Source: Kamptonema sp. UHCC 0994
GTDB taxonomy: Bacteria; Cyanobacteriota; Cyanobacteriia; Cyanobacteriales; Microcoleaceae
Assembly: GCF_029167235.1 (NCBI RefSeq)
Contig: NZ_JARFTR010000098.1
Coordinates: 1 to 64,000, forward strand
Length of the DNA: 64,000 bases
Direction of reading: 5' to 3'
Both the position numbers and the translations under genes were made by a program. Shown one piece after another: positions 46,069 through 55,400 of the stretch. How positions within the stretch are numbered: the stretch's first letter is position 1; every line of letters starts with the position of its first letter. Under the pieces are notes generated by a model. That model was not told where the DNA came from and did no database searches. It saw nothing but the letters and a program-made list of their open reading frames with translations.

Positions 46069-48081
46069 ATGTCTTCTTCTTACAACAAACGCTACCAAAG
46101 CAGATTGCTCAATTTTATCTCAGAGCAATCCCGCAAAGTCGTTGACAAATGCGACCTCGCCTTGCGACACTTGAAGGTGGCAGCCAGCGGAGCATTACAG
46201 GCAACTTTATATCCAGTTTATCTCCTGCTACAAACAGCACGCACCCTCGGCCTCAGACTCCAGCAAGCCAAAACAACATCAGTATCACAATTGGGCGAAT
46301 CTGTCAAGGAAGAAATCGAAAACCCTCCCGAAACCGATAAACCCATTCAACAAGTTTTGTCATTTCTGAAAGAATTATACCTACCTGCGGCCACAACTGA
46401 GCCCACAGTACCAGAAATATCTGAAATTTATCCAGGCAAAGTAGCCTTCACCTCCCCAAACCCAGGGGAAAATGGACAAGCAGACTTGTCATTATTTAAA
46501 GATTTAATCGCAACTTCAGCCGATACCCTCACCGAACTTGACAAACCATCCAACTCAGGCATACTAGCACTAAGCCCTGCGCCAGAAATTCCAGTATCCC
46601 ATCAACCGCAGATTTTGGGAATCGCCACCGCCCTCGCTACCCGCACCTTGGTACTTGTCGCCCCTGAAAATCAAACCTTAGACATCTTAACAGCCCAGCA
46701 ACAAACAGAAATTCAAGCAAAAATACTCACCGAAGTCGCAGCATACTGGCAACAACGGCAACTGCAAGCCGAAAGGCAACAGCAATTTACCACAGACCTA
46801 CAGCTAGTCGCAAATCAAGCTAATTTATTGCCATTACTGCGCCAATTTGTGCGAGTAATGGCTTGGGTACAAACCAGCCCCGTCGCCGTGAAAGTAAATC
46901 TGTTCGGTGAAGCCAAATTGCCCAGAATAGGTTATAATGGTCAGATACCAATTTCCAATTACCAATTGGGACTGGAGACTGGAAATTACCAATTACCGAT
47001 TACCAGTCTCCAATTTACTTATGGGGAAAAAGGGAAAGTACCGTTACCGATTATCAATCCCGTTTTAGCCAAGGACAGAAAAGGTAAAGTACCATTCCCG
47101 ATTCCTACTCCCCCCCCAACCGACGCACAGGAGGGGATGCCATCATTACCGATTACCAATCCCATCCTAGCTCAGGAAGGAAAGCCGGGGCGGCTATTCC
47201 CGCTCATTACCTCATCTTTACAAGAGGCGATCGCAGAGCAAGAATCACCCCAAACGCCCCTAGCTAATTATATCAAGTATATAAAGCGTTCCTCACCAGC
47301 ATTCCTGCAAAAACAGCAAAAATCACCAGCAATCGCGAAGTCAGAGCCGGAAAAATCCGAATTGGTAGGGATTGAGAAATTTGAAGAAAAATTTGAACAA
47401 GTTGTCGAATTGATTTTGTCCGCAGTTGATTACTTCTTTGACGGCAAAACAGAACAAAGTGAGAAAGAAATTGCCGAAGCTATTTATGCAAAGTATAACC
47501 AATCTCCCCTATTAATCCCAGAACTTGAAGCAAATAGCGATCGCCCCCACGAACAATCTTGGCTAACCTGGAGCGCTCTACTTGGCGAAATCTCCCTGGC
47601 CCCCAGAATAATAGATAACAACCCTCCCCCAGCCGAAATCAACTTAGTAAGCGCTCTAACCGTAACACCCAGCTATACCCCATCCTCAGAAACCGAAGAA
47701 TTAAACCCAGCATTCGTAACAGCACAGGCTACAGCAACATCCAGCTATGCCCCATCCTCAGAAACCGAAGAATTAAACCCAGCATCCGTAAAGACACGGC
47801 CTGCTAATGCACAAAACATTGCTAAAGTCAATACCTTTGCCGCCAAAACTCAACAGACAACAAGCGCCGTCGCCACACGAGAGCCAGCAAAAAGTAGCTC
47901 AGTCAAACCAGCACCCGACTGGTGGGAAGCCCAAGTAATCTCCAGAGGATACATCAAACACCCCCTAGAACAAGCCCTAGAATGGGTGGACATCGCCATG
48001 CTATGGCTAGAAGAAGTCGGGTTAGGAATTTGGAACTGGGGAAAAACCGAGTTGGACAAAATTTTCAACAGCAAAAACTGA
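46069..48081 (+). CDS. Hypothetical cyanobacterial protein (670 aa)
   Basis: No catalytic domain recognised. The N-terminal 70 residues are helical and amphipathic (RLLNFISEQSRKVVDKCDLALRH, LYPVYLLLQTARTLGL); the middle is rich in Gln and Pro. Residues about 290-335 derive from tandem repeats in the DNA (ISNYQLGLETGNYQLPI, LPIINP, LPITNP). Residues about 540-575 hold two copies of SSETEELNPA. The C-terminal 60 residues (WWEAQVISRGYIKHPLEQALEWVD, WLEEVGLGIWNWGK) look conserved and may bind membranes. I recall the end part in cyanobacterial hypotheticals. Function unknown. Confidence 0.6.
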   Translation: MSSSYNKRYQSRLLNFISEQSRKVVDKCDLALRHLKVAASGALQATLYPVYLLLQTARTLGLRLQQAKTTSVSQLGESVKEEIENPPETDKPIQQVLSFLKELYLPAATTEPTVPEISEIYPGKVAFTSPNPGENGQADLSLFKDLIATSADTLTELDKPSNSGILALSPAPEIPVSHQPQILGIATALATRTLVLVAPENQTLDILTAQQQTEIQAKILTEVAAYWQQRQLQAERQQQFTTDLQLVANQANLLPLLRQFVRVMAWVQTSPVAVKVNLFGEAKLPRIGYNGQIPISNYQLGLETGNYQLPITSLQFTYGEKGKVPLPIINPVLAKDRKGKVPFPIPTPPPTDAQEGMPSLPITNPILAQEGKPGRLFPLITSSLQEAIAEQESPQTPLANYIKYIKRSSPAFLQKQQKSPAIAKSEPEKSELVGIEKFEEKFEQVVELILSAVDYFFDGKTEQSEKEIAEAIYAKYNQSPLLIPELEANSDRPHEQSWLTWSALLGEISLAPRIIDNNPPPAEINLVSALTVTPSYTPSSETEELNPAFVTAQATATSSYAPSSETEELNPASVKTRPANAQNIAKVNTFAAKTQQTTSAVATREPAKSSSVKPAPDWWEAQVISRGYIKHPLEQALEWVDIAMLWLEEVGLGIWNWGKTELDKIFNSKN

Positions 48082-48165
48082 CCGATCTTTAGATATTATA
48101 AAAAAAGTTGTGGCAATCGTCGCAACAAATCAACTCAGCCTTTTACATCCCTGGAGAGAAATACT

Positions 48166-48282
48166 GTGCTCACCCTTAAGATCGTCGTTAATGTTGTTGT
48201 GGTGTTCTTTGCTTGTTTATTCATTTTTGGATTTTTGTCCAACGACCCCGCCCGGAACCCCAACCGTAGAGACATGGAGTAA
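48166..48282 (+). CDS. psbI: Photosystem II reaction centre protein PsbI
   Basis: Found by reading the frame directly. A 38-aa single-helix protein starting at GTG 48166 with GGAGAGA about 8 nt upstream, stop TAA at 48280-48282. It reads (M)[17 protein letters not shown], then [18 protein letters not shown], matching PsbI, a subunit near the D1 protein needed for stable photosystem II assembly. The GFLS-DPxRNP motif is diagnostic. The longer frame across 48110-48373 is a shadow. A small hairpin CCTCGC / GCGAGG follows at about 48405-48424. Confidence 0.92.
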   Translation: MLTLKIVVNVVVVFFACLFIFGFLSNDPARNPNRRDME

Positions 48283-48403
48283 ACCAGCGGTAAAATCCTA
48301 CTGGGCAGCTATTGTAGGGGGTAGCGCGATCGCTCCCCCGATCGGAGTTGTAATAAGTACCAAAAATAGATAAAAGCTTGAAAATCATAGCTGTTTGTTA
48401 TAC

Positions 48404-48425
48404 TTTGCCTCGCTCACAGGCGAGG
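48404..48425 (+). terminator. Possible terminator of psbI
   Basis: GCCTCGC, loop TCACA, GGCGAGG, followed by TTATCTTATG. Six to seven GC pairs with a weak T tract, about 120 bp after the psbI stop. Confidence 0.4.
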
Positions 48426-48525
48426 TTATCTTATGGCTGAATTGACTAGCTAAATTGATGCGATCGCCACCTACATCTCTTCACTCAGACATTTTTAATT
48501 TTGAATTTGCAATTTTTAATTCCCT

Positions 48526-51057
48526 ATGCCCTATCCGGTACCGCCTCCAGAACCCCCTGCAATTGTCCATACCCAGCAGGTTGAGGATATCACCCCGACT
48601 TGGGAGGACAGCAACGCGGCACCAATAGCAAAATCAATCCAGTCAGTCAAAGCTATTACACTTCAACAGCTACCGGAACCCAACTTTAGCCTAGAACAGA
48701 CAAACTCAGCCGAAGTGCTGGGGCCGCCAATAGAAACGGGTTTATCGGCCACGCCAAGGGATGAACTAGCTAATTTTGACAGCAACGACGCTGTAATTGT
48801 GGGGTTTACCAATCCAGAAGGATCTGTTTCAGAGGCACAGGAACCACAAAGCAGAGAAATTGAAGAGTTCTCCTTCACAACTTACCCCCTAGCACCTGTG
48901 GAAGGTGCAATCCCAAAACGCAATGGCGACCCTTTAAAGCTGGCTCAAGGAACGCCGGAAGCCTTGCCTACAGATGTTCCCAGCGATTCTCGACCAGAAG
49001 AAATACAACCAGCGAAGCCTGAAAACCAACCCCAAGGAGAGGGGGAAACTGAGAAAGGGGGAGATATCGAGATTCCCACTCCCGAAGAAACACCACAGGA
49101 AACTCCACCCGATCGCCCACAGCCTCAACCCCCGACTCCCCGTCCCCCCAACTCCCCGACTCCCCGTCCTCCCGTTCCCCCGACTCCCCGTCCCCCCATC
49201 CCTCGTGCTACTGATACTGTAGAAATTAAAGCTGATAGACAAGAATTTGACGATCGCCAGCAAGTAGTGACGGCGATCGGTAACGTAATTGTTAGGTTTC
49301 AGCAAAGTGTAATCGATGCCGATCGCGCAGTGGTGAACTTGCTAACAAGGCAAGTAGTCGCGGAGGGTAATGTTGCCTACAGACGAGGGCAGCAAGTCGT
49401 GCGCGGCGATCGCATGGAATACAATTTAGGTTTGAACTCAGGCGCGATCGCACAAGCTAGAGGAGAACTTTTTATCCCCACCGCAGGTTCCGATCTCGCC
49501 CCGACATTGCCCACAGACATTAGTGCGGGCGGGCTTTTAGACGAACCTCTTAGCGATCGCATTCTCAGTCAGCAACCCGTGCGCGGAATTAGGGCAACTC
49601 CCGGTGCTAACGTTGTGATTGGTGGTAGGAGAGGGCAATTTTTCACCTTTCCGCAAGTAACAGGTACTGTCAACCGCGTGCGGTTTGAAGCTGAAAGACT
49701 GGATATTAAACCTGACGGTACTAGGGTAGCGACTAATATTCGACTGACTAACGATCCGTTTTCGCCGCCCGAATTTGAGATCAGAGCCCGAAGTGCGGTA
49801 ATTAGGCAGATTTCACCCACTGCACAAGAATTGGTAACAACTAAGCCGCGCCTGGTTTTTGACCAAGCGATTAAAATACCTATATTCCCGCAACGGCAAG
49901 TGTTTGACAGTCGCAAGCGGAATGGCCCTTGCTTGACATTCGGCTTCGATCGCGGCGATCGTGGTGGATTATATGTTGAATGTCCTTTTGATGTATTTAC
50001 TGGCGGATCGGTGCAACTGAATGTTACTCCCCAGTTTTACATTCAGAGAGCGATCGAGAAACACGATAACAACCCTTTTTTCCCCGACAACTACGGGATG
50101 AGGGCCACCTTGAGTGCCGACTTGGGCTCGCGGACAAAACTCCAAGGGACAGCGCAAATTCTCAACTTTGACCAATTCCCCAATCTCGACGAAGAGGACT
50201 TTCGGGGTAACTTGCGGTTGCGGCAATATGTGGGCAACCATACGCTAACGGGGGAATACAGCTTTCGCGATCGCTTATTTAACGGCAGTTTGGGATATCA
50301 AACCGTCCACAGTAGCGTCGGCGCAGTCTTAGCCTCCCCCGTCATTCCCTTGGGTGACAGCGGCATTAATGTTAGCTATCAAGTTGGCTATCAGTTTATC
50401 AATGCTGATAGCGATCGCCCTGATTTACTCCCCCTATTCCGGCCTAATAACCGCGTCGATCTCAACCGCTTTCAAGCCAGCATCGGCGTAAGTCGCGGTT
50501 TTAACCTTTGGAGTGGGAAAGCCTTACCTCGCACACCCACACAGGGTTTGAGATACACAGCTAGGCCAGTAGTTCCCTTTGTGCAACTCGCATTAGGAGT
50601 CAGGGGTGTCACCAGCATCTACAGCAACGGCGATTCGCAAAACTCCGTTGCTGGTAGTATTGGCATCCAAGGGCAATTTGGTCATTTCGCTCGCAGATAT
50701 TTAGACTACACTGCATTTAACGTCACTTACACCCAGGTAGCGCGGGATGGTCTGTCACCATTTTTATTCGATCGCCTAGTGGATTTGAGAATCCTCTCCT
50801 TTGGAATCGTACAACAAGTTTTTGGAGGTTTCCGAGTTGGATTTCAATCAGCAATTAATTTAGAAAGCAGTGAAGTTATCAGTACAGACTACACTTTGGA
50901 ATATAGCCACCGCACCTACGGATTGATCTTGCGTTTTAACCCGCAGCGTCAAATTGGCAGTTTTACCTTTCGGATCAGCGACTTCAACTGGCTAGGTACT
51001 CCCGAACCTTTCTCCGGTGTGCGAACTGTTGAAGGAGGTGTGCGTTTATCAGATTAG
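48526..51057 (+). CDS. DUF3769 / LptD-like outer-membrane protein
   Basis: An 843-aa protein. Residues about 1-190 are a low-complexity Pro/Glu-rich region that includes a PTPRPP repeat block encoded by CCCCGACTCC tandem DNA (49129-49203). Residues about 228-310 are an OstA/LptA-like domain (VEIKADRQEFDDRQQVVTA, GNVIVRFQQ, AEGNVAYRRGQQVVRGD). The remainder is a DUF3769 beta-barrel-like region with many alternating strands (LTGEYSFRDRLFNGSLGY, TLEYSHRTYGLILRF). This is the cyanobacterial counterpart of LptD, placing lipopolysaccharide in the outer membrane. The start may lie farther upstream, since no signal peptide is visible. Confidence 0.8.
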   Translation: MPYPVPPPEPPAIVHTQQVEDITPTWEDSNAAPIAKSIQSVKAITLQQLPEPNFSLEQTNSAEVLGPPIETGLSATPRDELANFDSNDAVIVGFTNPEGSVSEAQEPQSREIEEFSFTTYPLAPVEGAIPKRNGDPLKLAQGTPEALPTDVPSDSRPEEIQPAKPENQPQGEGETEKGGDIEIPTPEETPQETPPDRPQPQPPTPRPPNSPTPRPPVPPTPRPPIPRATDTVEIKADRQEFDDRQQVVTAIGNVIVRFQQSVIDADRAVVNLLTRQVVAEGNVAYRRGQQVVRGDRMEYNLGLNSGAIAQARGELFIPTAGSDLAPTLPTDISAGGLLDEPLSDRILSQQPVRGIRATPGANVVIGGRRGQFFTFPQVTGTVNRVRFEAERLDIKPDGTRVATNIRLTNDPFSPPEFEIRARSAVIRQISPTAQELVTTKPRLVFDQAIKIPIFPQRQVFDSRKRNGPCLTFGFDRGDRGGLYVECPFDVFTGGSVQLNVTPQFYIQRAIEKHDNNPFFPDNYGMRATLSADLGSRTKLQGTAQILNFDQFPNLDEEDFRGNLRLRQYVGNHTLTGEYSFRDRLFNGSLGYQTVHSSVGAVLASPVIPLGDSGINVSYQVGYQFINADSDRPDLLPLFRPNNRVDLNRFQASIGVSRGFNLWSGKALPRTPTQGLRYTARPVVPFVQLALGVRGVTSIYSNGDSQNSVAGSIGIQGQFGHFARRYLDYTAFNVTYTQVARDGLSPFLFDRLVDLRILSFGIVQQVFGGFRVGFQSAINLESSEVISTDYTLEYSHRTYGLILRFNPQRQIGSFTFRISDFNWLGTPEPFSGVRTVEGGVRLSD

Positions 51058-51063
51058 TTAATT

Positions 51064-51208
51064 GTTAACTGTTAACTGTTAACTGTTAACTGTTAACTGT
51101 TAACTGTTAACTGTTAACTGTTAACTGTTAACTGTTAACTGTTAACTGTTAACTGTTAACTGGTAATTACTAACTACTAACTACTAACTACTAACTACTA
51201 ACTACTAA
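51064..51208. repeat. GTTAACT and CTAACTA heptamer arrays
   Basis: 14 copies of GTTAACT (51064-51161) followed by about six copies of TAACTAC, ending directly before the ATG of the next gene. The GTTAACT unit is the complement of the one inside gcvP and at the end of the histidine kinase gene (59243-59267). Confidence 0.95.
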
Positions 51209-51210
51209 CA

Positions 51211-51867
51211 ATGACAGATGTTACCGCTATATCTGCACAGGCAGCGTCTCTGCTGGTTCACTACAGTTTTGACATCAGCGGGGACACAGTTGAGGAATTG
51301 GTGGGTGAGTGGTTGGCCATTTACCCGGCATATTGGTTACGTTTAGCAGTGGTTGAAGCCCTTTATCAAGGTCGTTACAAAACCGTTTCTGTTGAACACT
51401 TATTAGCTATGTGGCAGCGGCGCGGTCAACCACTCTATCATTTCAATCATGAATTTGAACGTTTAGTTTGTAGCAGTTTTCCCCTTGATTCAACAATTGA
51501 AGAAGAGGCGAATCAGTCTCCGGCAGAAATAGATTTACCTGGATGGGAAACTCCGGCTGCCTCTGAATTGCCTCCCCGTCAATCCCCTATTTTGAATCAG
51601 ATAAAAGAGGAAGAGGAAGAGAAAGAGGAAGGAGTAAGAGGTAGCAAGTCTAGTGGTGAAGTTACTATTTTTAATTGGACGGGAGAAAGTGCAGAAGTTG
51701 CCTCTAATCGGGAAGCGATAACTGAGTCTAACTCTGAGGAATCTGATAGTAGTAATAATGAATTGGGAGATATTGATTCTTCGGCTCATCCTGTTAAACA
51801 TACTGACTTTTATAGTAAGTTGAAAGCAGTTGCAACCGAGGCAAAAAGGAAGAATGAAAGAGGGTAA
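51211..51867 (+). CDS. Conserved hypothetical protein (218 aa)
   Basis: N-terminal half (about 1-95) is an ordered helical domain, LLVHYSFDISGDTVEELVGEWLAIYPAYWLRLAVVEALYQGRYKTVSVEHLLAMWQRRGQ written here only in key parts: SFDISGDTVEELV, PAYWLRLAVVEAL, HLLAMWQRRGQP. The C-terminal half is acidic and disordered with runs of Glu (KEEEEEKEEG) and Ser. I recall the N-terminal pattern in cyanobacterial hypotheticals; function unknown. Its leader is a heptamer array, so expression may vary with repeat number. Confidence 0.65.
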   Translation: MTDVTAISAQAASLLVHYSFDISGDTVEELVGEWLAIYPAYWLRLAVVEALYQGRYKTVSVEHLLAMWQRRGQPLYHFNHEFERLVCSSFPLDSTIEEEANQSPAEIDLPGWETPAASELPPRQSPILNQIKEEEEEKEEGVRGSKSSGEVTIFNWTGESAEVASNREAITESNSEESDSSNNELGDIDSSAHPVKHTDFYSKLKAVATEAKRKNERG

Positions 51868-52024
51868 CTTGTAATTGGTAATTGCGGAAAAATTTGGTGC
51901 GATCGCTTTCAGGCTGAGATGTTAAAAGATGTTGAAGAACTGGGCAGTGGTATCGTCAAGCATGAGATAATGATGACTGGGCAATAATAAGATAAATCAT
52001 AAAATTCACAAAGAGGGAGAAAAT

Positions 52025-52417
52025 ATGGACGCAATTACTACCGCGATTGTGACTGGTCTTGCTATTCCTGTGGCTAAAGATGCGATTACAGATGCTTATA
52101 CGGCTCTCAAAGCTGCCTTAAAAAAGAAATTTGGTGATGAAAGTGATGTAGTTAATGCAGTCAAGCAATTAGAGAAAAAGCCCGACTCCGAAGGCCGGAA
52201 AGCTACGCTACAAGAAGAAGTTGAAAACGCCAAGGTTAATGACGATCCTGAGATTGTGAAGTTGGCTCAAGATTTACTCAGCAAACTTAAAGAACAACCA
52301 GGTGGACAACAGGTTATCACCCAGAATGTTAGCAATGTTAAATATGCAGCAACTTCTGGTTCTGGTAATGCAAGTATCAGCGGTATTACTGAGCATGAAA
52401 CATCAAAAGATCACTAA
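52025..52417 (+). CDS. Candidate amyloid-motif cell-death effector (130 aa)
   Basis: Start ATG with GAGGGAG 6 nt upstream. Residues 1-90 are helical: a hydrophobic first helix (AITTAIVTGLAIPVAKDA), then YTALKAALKKKFGD and two charged helices, resembling the small helical-bundle domains found at the N-terminus of bacterial cell-death effectors. Residues 100-121 hold a Gly/Ser/Asn/Ala beta-prone motif with core YAATSGSGNASISG, followed by a 9-residue tail. The same motif occurs at residues 9-30 of the STAND/WD40 protein that begins 30 nt downstream. That arrangement (effector C-terminus, receptor N-terminus) is known for amyloid-signalling pairs. By inference, the receptor templates this protein to assemble and damage membranes. 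Confidence 0.7.
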   Translation: MDAITTAIVTGLAIPVAKDAITDAYTALKAALKKKFGDESDVVNAVKQLEKKPDSEGRKATLQEEVENAKVNDDPEIVKLAQDLLSKLKEQPGGQQVITQNVSNVKYAATSGSGNASISGITEHETSKDH

Positions 52418-52447
52418 GACTATTCTTGAATAATTCAGGAGTCGGGG

Positions 52448-55400
52448 ATGTCTGAAGAACAAGAAATTCAGCAAAGAGTTACAGGTTCAGAATACGCGGC
52501 TATATCTGCAACAGGTCATGCAAGTATTACTATAATTAATAATTACCATGACCCAAAAGATACCTATGTCGCATCTGTTTCTACTAATGCTACAGATGAA
52601 ATTCTCCCCTGTCCCTATCGCGGATTATTTCACTTTGACCATAATGATGCTGAATTTTTCTTTGGTCGTGAATTTTTTGTTACAGAACTCTTTAAGGCAA
52701 CTCAAAACCTTAACTTTATTCCCGTTTTAGGTGCATCAGGGAGTGGAAAATCTTCTGTAGTATTTGCGGGACTTGTGCCCAAGCTACAGCAAGAAGGCAA
52801 TTGGAAATTTACTTACTTTCGTCCAGGGGTTATCCGCCAAGCAAAAAGTTATATTGCTGATCCTTTTTATGCCTTAGCTCAAGCACTCGTCCCTCTTTAC
52901 ACACCAAATCTCAACGAGACTGCTCAACTTTGCCAAGCTAGTGAACTTGCGGATGGGTTTCGTAATGGCAAGATTCTCCTTTCTGACGTTATTCTTAAAA
53001 TTCGACAAAATCACCCACATGATCGTGTGCTACTGATTGCCGATCAGTTTGAAGAACTTTATACTCTCTGTAATGAAGAAAACCGTCGCCGTTTTCTTGA
53101 CCTATTATTAGACAGCATTCCCTCTCCTATTTCCCTGAATCAATCTACTCTTATAATTGTCGCAACAATGCGGGCGGACTTTTTGGGAAATGCTCTTTCC
53201 TATCGTCCTTTTGCCGATTTATTGCAAAATGCTGATATTAAACTAGGAGCAATGAATCGTGAGGAACTATCACAGGTGATTGAAAAACCTGCGGATAAAT
53301 TAGGGGTAAAATTTGCCGATGGATTAGTAAAACGCATCCTTGATAGTATCGAAAATGAACCGGGAAATTTACCATTATTAGAGTTTGCTTTAACGGAGTT
53401 ATGGGCAAAACGTAAGGGGAAAGAATTAACTCATGCTGCTTATGAGGAAATTGGCGAGGTGCAAGGTGCTTTAACCACTTATGCTAATGCTCAATATCAA
53501 CTATTGAATCCCTCTGAGCAAAAACAGGTACAACGTATTTTTATTCAATTAGTACGTCCTGGTGAGGGTGCAGAAGATACGCGGCGAATGGCATTGAAAG
53601 CAGAATTGGGCGATCAAAGTTGGTCATTAGTCAAACAACTTGCTGATGCTCGGTTAGTGGTGACAAGTCGTAATTCTGCAAGTATTGAGACTGTCGAAGT
53701 TGTCCATGAAGCACTGATTAAAAATTGGGGTCAACTGCGAGAATGGATGTCAGCAGACCGCGATTTTCGCTCTTGGCAAGAGCGTTTACGGGCGGCTGTG
53801 CAACAATGGCAAGAGGCGCAACAAGATGAGGGGGCATTGTTACGGGGTGTGCCATTAGGAGTGGCAGAAAGTTGGTTACAAAAGCGCTCAGATGAACTGA
53901 GTTTAGGAGAGCGAGAGTTTATTCAGAAGAGTGTAATACTTCGAGAACGGGAAAAACAACAAGAGAAACGCCTCAGACAGTCGATTATTTTCGGATTAAG
54001 CGCTGGCTTCATCGGTGCTTTGTGTCTGTTAGGGTGGCAAGGACAACAAACAGAAATTAGAGACCTAGTTACATCATCACAATTACTTTTACAATCTAAT
54101 AAAGAATTTGATGGTTTAATAGAAAGCTTAAGAGCTACACAGAAGTTTAAACAAGCATTGTGGCCAACAACAATTGATAATCGAATTCAAGTTGTTACTA
54201 CTTTGAGGCAGGCTGTTTATGATGTTCGAGAGTTCAATCGCCTAGAGAAACATCAGGATGAAGTGACAAGTGTTAGCTTCAGCCGTGATGGTATTATTGC
54301 TTCATCTAGCCAGGATAAAACAATAAAATTATGGGATGAAAATGGTCACTTACTGAAAGATTTGACAGGACACACTGGTACTGTTTGGAATGTAAGCTTT
54401 AGCCGAGATGGTATAATTGCTTCTGCAAGTGACGATAAAACTATTAGATTATGGAATCAAGATGGTACTGCGTTCAGAAATTTAAAACCTTTAAAACATA
54501 GCTCTCCAGTTTATGTAGTAAAATTCAGTCCCAATGGGAAAATAATTGCTTCATCTGGTAAAAATGGTGATCTTAATTTTTGGAATTTGGATGGTCAACG
54601 ATTGAAAACTATTTCGGCTAAACAAGTTAATCAAGATCGAGTTTTGAGCATGAGTTTTAAAGATAACAAAACCCTCGCCACTGGTGGTGATAAAAACACT
54701 GTCAAATTTTGGAGGAGCGAAAATGGTACATTCAAGGATGCAAAGTTACTAGGAACTCTTATAGGACATGACATAAAAGATCCTCAAGATAAAGATAAAG
54801 AAGAAAAATTCAGAGGAGTCTGGGGTGTGCATTTTAGCCTTGATGGAAAGATGCTGGCTACAGGAGGCGGTGATGGTACTATTAAACTTTGGCGTAAAGA
54901 AGAGGTTTCTTCCCTTCCTTTTTCCGACGATTGGATCAAACGTCTAAATTTTAAGCTGGAGGCTAAGGAAAAGGATGTAAACAGTATGTGTCAAAACGAG
55001 GGAAAAGAACCTATAAGCAGAAACGGTGTTGCCATTAGTTGTCTCCAACAGTCTAAAGATTTTGTTAGAGGAGTAAGTTTTAGCCCTGATGACAAGATAA
55101 TTGCAGCAGCTACTTCTGACAAAAGAGTTATACTTTGGGATATACCCAACAAGACACATAAGACTCTTAAGGGACATGGAAATGGAGTATGGGGCATAAG
55201 TTTTAGCCCAGATGGTAAAATTATTGCTTCTGCTAGTGCTGACAATACAGTGAAATTATGGAACAAAGAGGAAACTCCGCAGGCTTTTGGAGGAAGTGAT
55301 CAATCTATATGGGATATCAGTTTCAGTCCTGACAGTCAGATCATTGCTTCAGGTAGCAAGTGCAAAATTGTTAAACTGAGGGATACAAATAACAACTCAA

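Noticed and set aside
48110-48373. 87-codon frame over psbI
   Set aside because: The sequence in this frame has no family pattern; the PsbI frame inside it is diagnostic.
51915-51990. Short open stretch before the 130-aa effector gene (QAEMLKDVEELGSGIVKHE)
   Set aside because: Too short, no start codon with a ribosome site, and no family recognised; may be a gene remnant but not supportable.
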